This document shows positions 26,381 through 36,502 of a stretch of DNA of 64,000 bases, piece after piece; position 1 is the stretch's first letter; every line of letters starts with the position of its first letter. Position numbers and translations under genes: made by a program. The stretch is from Catenulispora rubra. GTDB taxonomy: Bacteria; Actinomycetota; Actinomycetes; Streptomycetales; Catenulisporaceae. The notes beneath the pieces are model-generated. The model had not been told where the DNA came from. It made no database searches and saw only the letters and a list, made by a program, of their open reading frames with translations. The stretch spans positions 1 to 64,000 of the forward strand of contig NZ_JAACYW010000024.1 of the NCBI RefSeq assembly GCF_015356825.1, given 5' to 3'.

Positions 26381-28123
26381 GTGAGACGCTCTCCCAGTTC
26401 TTTGGTATTGAGCACGGCCGCGGCGGCCGCGCTGGCGTTGGGCCTGGCCGCGTGCGGCGGTTCCTCGTCCGGCAAGTCCGGCGGCTCCAGCACCGGCAGC
26501 TCGTCGAAGAACATCAACACCCAGCCGGGCAACGACATCAACCCGCAGCCGCGCGACAAGATCGCCGACGGCGGAACGCTGCGCTGGCCGGAGGCCGGGA
26601 TCTCGGACCAGCTGAACTACAACGAGGTGGACGGCACCGACGGCTCGACGTCGGACATCATGGGCGCGGTGCTGGAGCAGCCGTTCTACGCCGACTCCAA
26701 GGGCGTGCCGCACAACAACGCCAACCTGGTCGCCTCCTACACCGTGACGCCCTCGCCGCAGCAGGTGGTGACGCTGGAGATCAACCCGAAGGCGGTCTGG
26801 CAGGACGGCGCCCCGGTCACCGAGGCCGACTTCGAGGCGCAGTGGAAGGCGCTGAACGGCACCAACGCGGCGTTCCAGATCTCCGGCACGGTCGGCTACG
26901 ACCAGATCCAGAGCATCAAGCAGGGCAAGGACGCCAAGGAAGCGATCATCACCTTCACCAAGCCCTACAGCGAGTGGCAGGGCCTGTTCTCGCCGCTGTA
27001 CCCGGCGGCGACCAACAGCGACCCGAAGAAGTTCGTCAACGACTTCAAGGACGCGATCCCGAACAGCGACGGACCGTTCAAACTCGGCTCGATCAACCAG
27101 ACCGCCAAGACCCTGACCCTGGTGCGCAACGACAAGTGGTGGGGCGACACGCCGAAGCTGAACCAGATCGTGTTCATGTCGATCGACCTGGACGCGCAGA
27201 CCGACGCGCTGGCGAACAAGGAGGTCGACCTGCAGTACGGGATCGGCTCGCACGTGTCGTACTACGCGCGGGTGAAGAACCTGCCGAACGTCACCGTGCA
27301 CAAGGCCGCCGGGCCCGTGTGGTCGAACCTGACGTTCAACGGCGCCGGCACCGGCCCGCTGTCCGACGTCAAGGTCCGCAACGCCCTGACCGTCGGCATC
27401 AACCGCAAGCAGATCGACACCGCGCTGGTCGGTCCGCTGGGCGTGAGCACCGACCCGCTGGGCAACCACGTGCTGCTCACCAACCAGGCGGGTTACCAGG
27501 ACAACTCCGGTGACCTGGGCAAGCAGGACGTGGCGCGCGCCAAGTCGCTGCTGGACCAGGCCGGCTGGACGAGCACGGACGGCGGCAAGACCCGGACGAA
27601 GGACGGCAAGACGCTGAACCTGCGCTTCGTCATCAACTCCACCAACGACGCCAACAAGCAGCTGGCGGAAATCGTGCAGAACCAGCTGGCCGCCATCGGC
27701 GTGGGGATCACGATCGTCCCGGTGCCCGGCGCCGACTACTACACGAAGTACGTGAACGTCGGCGACTTCGACGTCGCGCAGGTCACCTTCGGCGGCAACG
27801 CCTACCCGATCAGCACGGCGCAGCCTGAGTTCGCCAACCCCACCCCCGGCACCGGCGGCACGGTGAACATCCAGCAGAACTACGGCCGCATCGGCGACCC
27901 GGCGATCGACACCCTGTTCACGCAGGCCCTGAGCTCGCTGGGCCGCACGCAGGCCATCTCGTACGCGAACCAGGCCGACGCGGCGATCTGGAAGCTGGAC
28001 ACGATCGTGCCGCTGTACCAGCGCCCGCAGATCGTGGCGACGAACTCGAAGCTGGCGAACTACGGGGCGCCGGGGGTTCAGGACACGATCTACGAGAACT
28101 TGGGGTTCGTGAGCGGGAGCTGA
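26381..28123 (+). CDS. Peptide ABC transporter substrate-binding lipoprotein (family 5)
   Basis: 580 residues; GTG start with GAAGGAG upstream. Lipoprotein signal with lipobox ending at Cys25 (GLAAC), then a Ser/Gly linker. The mature part is a family 5 binding protein: VTEADFEAQWKALNG near residue 146 and KVRNALTVGINRKQID near residue 330. It completes the importer B-C-DF-A set. Family 5 proteins bind peptides, nickel, or sugar polymers; substrate unknown here. The 58-base gap to the ATPase and lack of promoter-like sequence suggest one transcript. Confidence 0.88.
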   Translation: MRRSPSSLVLSTAAAAALALGLAACGGSSSGKSGGSSTGSSSKNINTQPGNDINPQPRDKIADGGTLRWPEAGISDQLNYNEVDGTDGSTSDIMGAVLEQPFYADSKGVPHNNANLVASYTVTPSPQQVVTLEINPKAVWQDGAPVTEADFEAQWKALNGTNAAFQISGTVGYDQIQSIKQGKDAKEAIITFTKPYSEWQGLFSPLYPAATNSDPKKFVNDFKDAIPNSDGPFKLGSINQTAKTLTLVRNDKWWGDTPKLNQIVFMSIDLDAQTDALANKEVDLQYGIGSHVSYYARVKNLPNVTVHKAAGPVWSNLTFNGAGTGPLSDVKVRNALTVGINRKQIDTALVGPLGVSTDPLGNHVLLTNQAGYQDNSGDLGKQDVARAKSLLDQAGWTSTDGGKTRTKDGKTLNLRFVINSTNDANKQLAEIVQNQLAAIGVGITIVPVPGADYYTKYVNVGDFDVAQVTFGGNAYPISTAQPEFANPTPGTGGTVNIQQNYGRIGDPAIDTLFTQALSSLGRTQAISYANQADAAIWKLDTIVPLYQRPQIVATNSKLANYGAPGVQDTIYENLGFVSGS

Positions 28124-28184
28124 GGTGAGGGTTGGAGCTACTGCTGGAGGTACGAACAAGCACTGAAAGGCAGTAGGCGTAAGC

Positions 28185-28222
28185 GGGCCGTCGGTTCTGG
28201 CCGGCGGCCCGTTGGCGTTTTC
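28185..28222 (+). terminator. Hairpin terminator of the peptide-transport operon
   Basis: Stem GGGCCGTCGG with CCGGCGGCCC (one G-T pair) around a short loop, followed by GTTGGCGTTTT, ~60 bases past the binding-protein stop. Confidence 0.7.
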
Positions 28223-28274
28223 GGCGGCCACGAGCGACGTCGATGACCTCATAAACGACCCCGCAGAGCACCGC

Positions 28275-30101
28275 TCAGCGGGACGCCTTGCGCAGCCGGG
28301 CGACGAACGCGCCGCCGTTCGGCGTACCCACGCCGGTCACCGTGTCGTACCCCTTCGCAATGACCTGCGACTGGCCCGGACCCTGCGCGCCGAAGACGTC
28401 CAGGCTGGGAGTGAGACCGTCGGCGGCCGGAGTGTAGGCGGCCCGATCCTGCTGCGGCGCGGAGGCGCTGGGCGGCAGGACGTCGCGCACCGCCGACGTG
28501 CCGGCCAGCCGGTAAAGCAGCGGGTTGATGAAGCCGAACGGAGCCTGCTCCCCCTGCTCGGCGTCCGCGACCAACGCGGCGATCAGCGGCGTCGCCAAGC
28601 TCGTGCCGGCGTTCGGCGCGGTCTGGTACGGCCCGGGCTTGGCGTCGGTCCCGGTCTGGATGTACCCGACCAGCATGCCGGTGTCCGGGTCGGCGTCGGC
28701 GGCGATGTCCGGCGCCGCGCGGTTGACGAGCGTCTTGCCGCCGACCTGGACCTGCGACATCGACGCCGGGACGACGCCCTTCTGGTACGCAGGCTGCGCC
28801 CAGTCCAGGCTGGTGCCGCCGCCGGCCCCGCTGATGCCGAGGTCGTTCCACTTCCCGTCGTCCAGCGAGCCGGTGTCGGTGGACCAGCCGGTCTCGAAAA
28901 TCCGCTCGTTGCGCGCGCCGATACCCAGGGTCGTGCCGCCGACCACCGTCGCGTAGGGGTCGGAGCCGGGCATCGTCAGGCCCGGGGTGTCGCCCGAGGC
29001 GACGTACATGCCGACGCCTTCGGCCGCGGCCCGCAGGTCGATCGCGTGCATGACCTGCTTGGGTTCGGAGCCGAGCGGGATCTGCCAGGAGTTGGACACG
29101 ATGGTCGCGCCGGGATGGGTGCCGTCGCCGACCAGGACCGAGAGCGCGGCGTCCAGCAGACCCTGGTTGCAGCCGCCGCCGACGACCATCAGCTGGTCGG
29201 CGTCGGGGGCCAGCGCGTAGACGGCTTCGGAGTCCATCTGCGCCTCGTCGTCGACGCGGACCGAGTCGGCGGTGGCGTGCGCGGCAGCGATGTCGCTGCA
29301 GGTCCCGTCCTGCACCTGCCGGAACTGGGAGCTGCGCGGGAGCGGCAGGTGATTGCGCTTGGCGTACTCGGTGAGCGTCGCGAACATCGCGGCCGGGGAC
29401 GAGTCCTCGGTCAACGCGATGGTGACGCCCTTGCCGGTGTTCGCGGGGGTCACGCCGTAGGCGGCGCGCAGCTGAGCGGCGGAGTAGCCGCAGATCGGGA
29501 GCGAGGCCTTGGTCAGCCCCTGGTATGCGGGCTGGACGCTTTGCACGTGCTGGGCCCAGTACTGCGAGCAGGTCGGCGCTGCGGCAAGCGTGGCCGGGGC
29601 AGCTGATTCGGCCGGGGCGGCGGGCTTGGCCGAGGCTGTCATGCTGCTGCCATCGCTGTCGTCGGCCAGCCCCGTCACGCCCAGCACGTACGGCGCGACC
29701 GAGGCCGGCGGCGTCAATCTCGTCACCGCGCCGCTCGCCGAGACGTAGTCACGGCCGCTGCTGACGTGCACCTGCTTCAGGCCCGCGCCCGCCAGCCAGT
29801 CGCCAACCGCCTTGGCGTGCGCGGCCGAGAGGCCGAACCGAGCGGTGTAAGCGTTCGGACTCAGGTACTGATGGAATCCCGGGTTCCCCGGCGTCGCCGC
29901 CGCATCGGCGAACGCCGCGGCGCCCGCGAGATCAGGCTTCAGCCATACCTGTACGGTGACCGACGGCGCACTGGCGGCGCGGGCGGTCCCAGGCAATCCG
30001 AGCATTGCTCCGCAGGCTGCTACGGCAATCACTTTGCTCACAGTTTTTGCACTCACGCTTCGTACGACGTGGTATGCACCGTTCAGGTTGACAACGACCA
30101 C
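28275..30101 (-). CDS. Sedolisin (S53) family serine-carboxyl protease, secreted
   Basis: Up to 608 residues; an in-frame GTG about 12 codons in is another possible start, so the N-terminus is uncertain. A signal peptide (about residues 15-43) precedes a pro-kumamolisin activation domain (VTVQVWLKPD...NPGFHQYLSPNAYTARFG). The catalytic Glu-Asp pair is in DDEAQMDSEAV and the catalytic Ser in NAGTSLATP, with the calcium-binding C-terminus of the family (GYDTVTGVGTPNG). Sedolisins are acid-active endopeptidases processed on export. Monocistronic, divergent from nothing nearby (the next gene upstream is also minus strand, 10 bases away). Confidence 0.85.
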   Translation of the reverse strand: MVVVNLNGAYHVVRSVSAKTVSKVIAVAACGAMLGLPGTARAASAPSVTVQVWLKPDLAGAAAFADAAATPGNPGFHQYLSPNAYTARFGLSAAHAKAVGDWLAGAGLKQVHVSSGRDYVSASGAVTRLTPPASVAPYVLGVTGLADDSDGSSMTASAKPAAPAESAAPATLAAAPTCSQYWAQHVQSVQPAYQGLTKASLPICGYSAAQLRAAYGVTPANTGKGVTIALTEDSSPAAMFATLTEYAKRNHLPLPRSSQFRQVQDGTCSDIAAAHATADSVRVDDEAQMDSEAVYALAPDADQLMVVGGGCNQGLLDAALSVLVGDGTHPGATIVSNSWQIPLGSEPKQVMHAIDLRAAAEGVGMYVASGDTPGLTMPGSDPYATVVGGTTLGIGARNERIFETGWSTDTGSLDDGKWNDLGISGAGGGTSLDWAQPAYQKGVVPASMSQVQVGGKTLVNRAAPDIAADADPDTGMLVGYIQTGTDAKPGPYQTAPNAGTSLATPLIAALVADAEQGEQAPFGFINPLLYRLAGTSAVRDVLPPSASAPQQDRAAYTPAADGLTPSLDVFGAQGPGQSQVIAKGYDTVTGVGTPNGGAFVARLRKASR

Positions 30102-30110
30102 CCTTATGGC

Positions 30111-30863
30111 TCAGTGATCCCGCCTGCGGCCGATGAACACGTACTCCTTGCCCATCCGGTCAGGGGCCTCGCGGACGTCCGCGACATCGAATCCGCACTC
30201 CCCCAAGGACGATTCCAGCTCGTCGCGCTCACGGAAGCGCAGCGTCGACTCCGAAGTCAGGACGGCGTCGTCGGGGAATCGGTAGGTGTAGCGGAACGAC
30301 ACATACGGCAGGTCGACGCTGAACACCTCGTTCCGCTGCTCGACCGGGCCGATTCCGGACACCTCACGCACCACCGGCGCGGTGTCGGCGGCCCAGTCCT
30401 CCCACGCGCGCCGCCGGGGACGTCGGGTCTCGAACACGAAGTGGCCGCCGGGACGCAGCGCGGCGGCGATGGCGCGGAGCGTGCCGGCCCAGTCCTCGTC
30501 GGTGAGGAAGACCTGCGCGACGTTGCCGGTCATCACCGCGAGATCGGCTGCCAGCGGCGGGAGCGCGGTGGCGTCGCCTTCGACCCAGGTGACGGCGTCG
30601 GCGTGGGGCTTGCTCCGGGCGACGGTCAGCGAGGCGGCGGCCGGATCGACGCCGACGACGCGGTGGCCGAGCGCGGCGAGCCGGACCGCCAGGTTGCCGG
30701 TGCCGCAGCCGACGTCCACGATCGTGGCGGAGCTGGGGTCGGAGCCGAGGTCGGCGCCGAATTCACCGACGAGCGCGACATACGCGTCCAGGTCGGAACG
30801 GTCCCCATCGAAGGTGTCGTAGATCTCTGCGAGCCGGGGATGGGCGAAGATCGCGTCAGGCAT
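30111..30863 (-). CDS. Class I SAM-dependent methyltransferase
   Basis: 250 residues from the ATG at 30863 (opening MPDAIFAHPRLAEIYDTF); a longer frame to 30953 overlaps the divergent gene and lacks support. Motif I is TIVDVGCGTGNLAVRLAALG, with VVGVDPAAAS as the strand-2 acidic end and VMTGNVAQVFL as the third motif. Acceptor unknown. It lies 10 bases upstream of the protease gene on the same strand, so they may be co-transcribed. The start is 69 bases from the divergent pentapeptide gene. Confidence 0.8.
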   Translation of the reverse strand: MPDAIFAHPRLAEIYDTFDGDRSDLDAYVALVGEFGADLGSDPSSATIVDVGCGTGNLAVRLAALGHRVVGVDPAAASLTVARSKPHADAVTWVEGDATALPPLAADLAVMTGNVAQVFLTDEDWAGTLRAIAAALRPGGHFVFETRRPRRRAWEDWAADTAPVVREVSGIGPVEQRNEVFSVDLPYVSFRYTYRFPDDAVLTSESTLRFRERDELESSLGECGFDVADVREAPDRMGKEYVFIGRRRDH

Positions 30864-30931
30864 GTCTGCCAGATTATGCGCGGGAGTGCGTGGACCGGCG
30901 GCCCGGCAACAGAATCGCACAGTGGTCCACA

Positions 30932-31597
30932 ATGATCGGCATGCCATCTTCACAACCGGTCCCGCCGCCCCGCCCCGACCTGCCGCCCTTAGCCGAGCTG
31001 GCGCCCCTGGACTCCCGGGTGCGCGACGAGGGCCACTACGAGTACCAACGCGCCGCGGACCTGAGCTGGGACGACGTCTTCGCCAGCCATGCGCGCTTCA
31101 GCCAGTGCCTGCTGGCCGAGGTGACGCTGGTCGGCGGCGAGTGGAGCAAGACCACGTTCTCGGACGTGCGGCTGGAGGACTCGAGGCTGCTCGGGCCGGA
31201 CCTGTCGGCCTCGCACTGGCGCGACACCGAACTGGTGCGGGGCATCGCCTCGGGCGTGCAGTGGCACGACGCCGACATCCGGCGCGTGCACTTCGACCAG
31301 GTGAAGCTGGACGCGGTGAACTTCCGCGGCGCGGCCCTGACCGACGTGGTGTTCACCGACTGCCTGCTGCGCGAGATCGACTTCGGCGGGGCGAAGCTGA
31401 CCCGCGTGCGGTTCCCGGGCTGCACGTTCGAGGAGGCCGACTTCAGCCGCGCCAAGCTCGCCGACGTCGACCTGCGCGGCGCGCGGCTGCACTTCAAGGC
31501 CGGTCTGGACGCGCTGCGCGGGGCCACGATCGACGGCGGCCAGCTGGTGGATCTGGCGCCGGCGATGGCGGCGCACCTGGGGCTGCGGATCGCGTGA
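30932..31597 (+). CDS. Pentapeptide-repeat protein
   Basis: About 221 residues from the ATG at 30932; the ATG at 30941 is equally likely and no ribosome site decides. From about residue 60 to 190 the chain is made of A(D/N)LxX-type five-residue units (for example TTFSDVRLEDSRLLGPDLSA, NFRGAALTDVVFT, DLRGARLHFKAGLDALRGA), giving a right-handed beta-helix. Known roles of this fold include DNA mimicry and topoisomerase protection, but most members have no known function. No secretion signal. Confidence 0.82.
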   Translation: MIGMPSSQPVPPPRPDLPPLAELAPLDSRVRDEGHYEYQRAADLSWDDVFASHARFSQCLLAEVTLVGGEWSKTTFSDVRLEDSRLLGPDLSASHWRDTELVRGIASGVQWHDADIRRVHFDQVKLDAVNFRGAALTDVVFTDCLLREIDFGGAKLTRVRFPGCTFEEADFSRAKLADVDLRGARLHFKAGLDALRGATIDGGQLVDLAPAMAAHLGLRIA

Positions 31598-31607
31598 GAC
31601 GAGGCGT

Positions 31608-32369
31608 CTACTCCTTCACCCGGAAGTAGAACGGGACCAGCTCGGTGAACCCGACCCGGCCGTACAGCCGCATCGCGGTCCCGTTCTCGTGCTCGGCCTG
31701 CAAGTACATCCGCGGCACGTCGTTCACCGCGGCCCAGTCCGCGAGTGCGGCCAGCACCGCGCCGGCCGCGCCCTTGCCGCGGGCCTCGGGGCGGGTCGCC
31801 ATGTTGAACACGCCGGCCCAGCCGGCTTCGGCGACCGCGCGTCCGACCGCGACGGTCTCGCCGCCGAGGTCCACGCGCACGTAAGCGCTGCGTTCCTCGA
31901 TCCGTCGCAGCAGCCGCCACTTCGGATCCGGGTCGCCGCCGGTGATGCCGTGCCAGACGTCGAACCACTCGCGCGTCGGTTCCTCGTCCAGCCGGGCGCG
32001 CAGCGAGCCGGTCGGGGCCAGGGCCAGGACCTCGGCCGTCGTGGCGATCTGCAGCGACACAGAGGTCTGACGTTCGTAGCCGCGCGCCTCCAGGATCGCG
32101 TCCAGCTCCGGCGGGACGGCTCCGGGCGTCATCTGCATCAGCGTCGGGATGCCGCGCTCGGCCGTGTAGGCCTCGGCCGCGGAGATCAGGCCGTCCAGCT
32201 CGGCCCGGGAGGAGATCGAGTTGCCGCCGTGCGGCATATGCGGCAACACCGAGCCGATCCACCACGAGCACCCCGGGGCATGCCGGAGCCACCACGGCCC
32301 GATCCGGGTCACATACTCGGCGGGCACGGCGCGTGCCGCGCGTTCCTGAAGCTCGGTGGCGCCAACCAT
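31608..32369 (-). CDS. GNAT-family N-acetyltransferase
   Basis: 253 residues from the ATG at 32369; the frame extending to 32426 lacks family similarity. The C-terminal half has the acetyl-CoA site ARGKGAAGAVLAALADWA and a final beta strand (GFTELVPFYFRVKE). The N-terminal half may be a second, degenerate GNAT domain (TRIGPWWLRHAPG...). Acceptor unknown. It is convergent with the pentapeptide gene and divergent from the FdhF/YdeP gene. Confidence 0.8.
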   Translation of the reverse strand: MVGATELQERAARAVPAEYVTRIGPWWLRHAPGCSWWIGSVLPHMPHGGNSISSRAELDGLISAAEAYTAERGIPTLMQMTPGAVPPELDAILEARGYERQTSVSLQIATTAEVLALAPTGSLRARLDEEPTREWFDVWHGITGGDPDPKWRLLRRIEERSAYVRVDLGGETVAVGRAVAEAGWAGVFNMATRPEARGKGAAGAVLAALADWAAVNDVPRMYLQAEHENGTAMRLYGRVGFTELVPFYFRVKE

Positions 32370-32461
32370 GCCGCCCAGCCTAGTGCCGGGCCGGACATTT
32401 CCACGTCGGCGTCCGTGGCGCGACAATGGCGGGGAACCACCGAGGCAAAGGAGCCCGCATC

Positions 32462-34774
<2,313 letters not shown>

Positions 34775-34790
34775 TTTCGGGGGCACGCAA

Positions 34791-34824
34791 AAGCCCCGGC
34801 TCTCGCATTCGGGAGTCGGGGCTT
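34791..34824. terminator. Bidirectional hairpin terminator between fdhF/ydeP and rbpA
   Basis: Stem of ~14 bases (left arm 34791-34805, right arm 34811-34824) around a five-base loop. On the minus strand it is followed by a run of T, favouring termination of rbpA transcripts. Confidence 0.75.
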
Positions 34825-34920
34825 CGGCACGTCAGCAGGTCAGTGCCGCGAGCGTCGGCACCGCGCGGCGCGGCACGCCAGCACATATCGCCCGACGGCC
34901 GAGTGGGGCCCGGCCGGACG

Positions 34921-34976
34921 GTGGTGCGGTGGTGCGGTGGTGCGGTGGTGCGGTGGTGCGGTGGTGCGGTGGTGCG
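34921..34976. repeat. Seven 8-base tandem repeats (GTGGTGCG)
   Basis: Seven perfect copies of GTGGTGCG in the intergenic region between rbpA and the terminator. Non-coding; perfect copies imply recent expansion or slippage. Confidence 0.9.
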
Positions 34977-35001
34977 GGGCTCGCCGGTCCGGGCGGGGTC
35001 C

Positions 35002-35337
35002 TCAGATCTGGCCGCGCAGCTTGGCCAGCGCCTCGGCAAGGATCTGGTCGCCGTCCTCGGCGGAGCGGCGCTCGCGGACGTAGGCCAGGTGCGTCTTGTA
35101 GGGCTCGGTGCGTGAGCGCGCCGGCGGGTTGTCCTTGTCCGGGCCGGCGGGGAAGCCGCAGCGGGGGCAGTCCCAGGTGTCGGGGATCTGCGCGTCGCTG
35201 GCGAAGGAGGGCTTGGTCTCGTGCTTGTTCACGCACCAGAAAGAGATGAACACCCGAGGGGCGCTCTCGCCGCGCTCGGCCTCCCCCATCGGTCCCGCAC
35301 CGACGCGACTGCCTCGGATCGCGTTTCCACTTGCCAC
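35002..35337 (-). CDS. rbpA: RNA polymerase-binding protein RbpA
   Basis: 111 residues, GTG start with GGGAG upstream. The N-terminus MASGNAIRGSRVGAGPMG and the zinc-binding core (FWCVNKHE...WDCPRCGF) are nearly diagnostic of actinobacterial RbpA; the C-terminal basic/helical part (THLAYVRERRS...ALAKLRGQI) completes it. Known: RbpA binds the principal sigma factor and the RNA polymerase core, stabilising initiation and affecting rifampicin sensitivity. Monocistronic; terminator at 34791-34824. Confidence 0.95.
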   Translation of the reverse strand: MASGNAIRGSRVGAGPMGEAERGESAPRVFISFWCVNKHETKPSFASDAQIPDTWDCPRCGFPAGPDKDNPPARSRTEPYKTHLAYVRERRSAEDGDQILAEALAKLRGQI

Positions 35338-35716
35338 TGTCTGGTCTCCCTTGGGTTCCGATCTACACGCCCCGCCGCCCCGTGGGTGCCCGAGCGCCCG
35401 TGGAGATGCGGTGCAGACAGTGTAGGCATGTGCTGATGCACGATTCAGCAGGACCAGCCGGAAATCGCCGCCTTGGCGCTGCGATAAACGGACAAATAGG
35501 GGCGGAAGTCAGGGTTTCGTTATCGAAGCGCGACTGCTGGTGGCGTCCGTGAGGACTGTCGCCGAGGACGTCGCGCGTGCGGTTTCCGAGGGCCCGCAAG
35601 GGTTTTCGACCACGCGGCACGCACTCGCGGACACCCTGTGCGAGCGGAACCGGATCCGGGGCGGTGCGGCGGGAGAACGGGACGGGAAACGTGACGGGGA
35701 AAACGCGACCCCCGCC
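35338..35716. other. Gene-free region between rbpA and the response regulator gene
   Basis: 379 bases. Holds the rbpA promoter region and the 3' end of the citB-like gene. Short frames with Cys or Arg clusters exist (one reads CRQCRH) but lack ribosome sites and support. No palindrome or tRNA stands out. Confidence 0.5.
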
Positions 35717-36502
35717 TCACCCCACCGCCGAATACCGGTGCTCCGGACGCCCGGTCGCCCCGTAGCGCAGCTGAAGCCGCACCACCCCGTGCCGAGTCAG
35801 ATAGCTGAGATAGCGCTGCGCCGTCGGCCGCGAGATCCCCACCAGCTCGGCCACCTCCGAGGCCGACACGTCGCCGCCGGCCGCCCGCACCGCGTTGCGC
35901 ACCAGCTCCAGCGTCGGCGCCGAGTGCCCCTTGGCCGGGAGCGCCGGCAGCGCCGGCTGCCCGCGCAGCAGCCCGAACAGCTCGTCCACGTCCGCCTGGT
36001 CGGCGTCCGCGTCGTCCAGCGTCTCCATCCGCCGCCGCAGGTCCAGGTAGGAGGTCAGCTTCTCGGCCATCGCCGGGTAGCCGAACGGCTTCACCAGGTA
36101 GTGCACGGCCCCGAGCTGCATCGCGGTGCGCACCGTGCTCACGTCGCGCGCCGCGGTGATCACCACGAAGTCCGGGCGCGGGCCAGCTGACCCCGACGAC
36201 CCCGCCGACTCCGGCGCCTCCAGCAGCTTGCGGATCACCCCGAGCCCGTCGCCGTCGGGCAGGTAGACGTCCATGAGCACCAGGTCCGGCCGCAGCACCT
36301 CGATCAGGTCCAGGGCCGCCTCGGCGGAGTGCGCCTGGCCGCAGACGGCGAAGCCCGAGGTGCGGTCGACGTACGCGGCGTGGATCTTCGCGACCCGGTA
36401 GTCGTCGTCGACGACCAGGACCCGCACGGTCCCGGCGACGGCGGCGCGCGCGGACTGGGACTGGGGTGAAGGCGGCCCGGCGGCAGCCATAGCGGCGCTC
36501 AT
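35717..36502 (-). CDS. CitB/DcuR-type DNA-binding response regulator
   Basis: 261 residues. A receiver domain with acidic pocket VLVVDDDYR and phospho-acceptor Asp78 in VLMDVYLPDGDG, conserved Thr/Lys positions (VITAARD, YLVKPF), and a C-terminal HTH (about residues 195-240, DVSASEVAELVGISRPTAQR) of the DcuR/CitB kind. Start ATG overlaps the sensor kinase stop (ATGA), so the pair is translationally coupled. Known members control C4-dicarboxylate or citrate uptake. No transport gene lies alongside here. Confidence 0.87.
   Translation of the reverse strand: MSAAMAAAGPPSPQSQSARAAVAGTVRVLVVDDDYRVAKIHAAYVDRTSGFAVCGQAHSAEAALDLIEVLRPDLVLMDVYLPDGDGLGVIRKLLEAPESAGSSGSAGPRPDFVVITAARDVSTVRTAMQLGAVHYLVKPFGYPAMAEKLTSYLDLRRRMETLDDADADQADVDELFGLLRGQPALPALPAKGHSAPTLELVRNAVRAAGGDVSASEVAELVGISRPTAQRYLSYLTRHGVVRLQLRYGATGRPEHRYSAVG

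Noticed and set aside
34921..34976. CRISPR array
   Set aside because: Units are only 8 bases and contiguous, without spacers.
35331..35552. Short frame with a CxxC-like Cys pair upstream of rbpA
   Set aside because: No ribosome site, poor start and no recognisable family; most likely chance.
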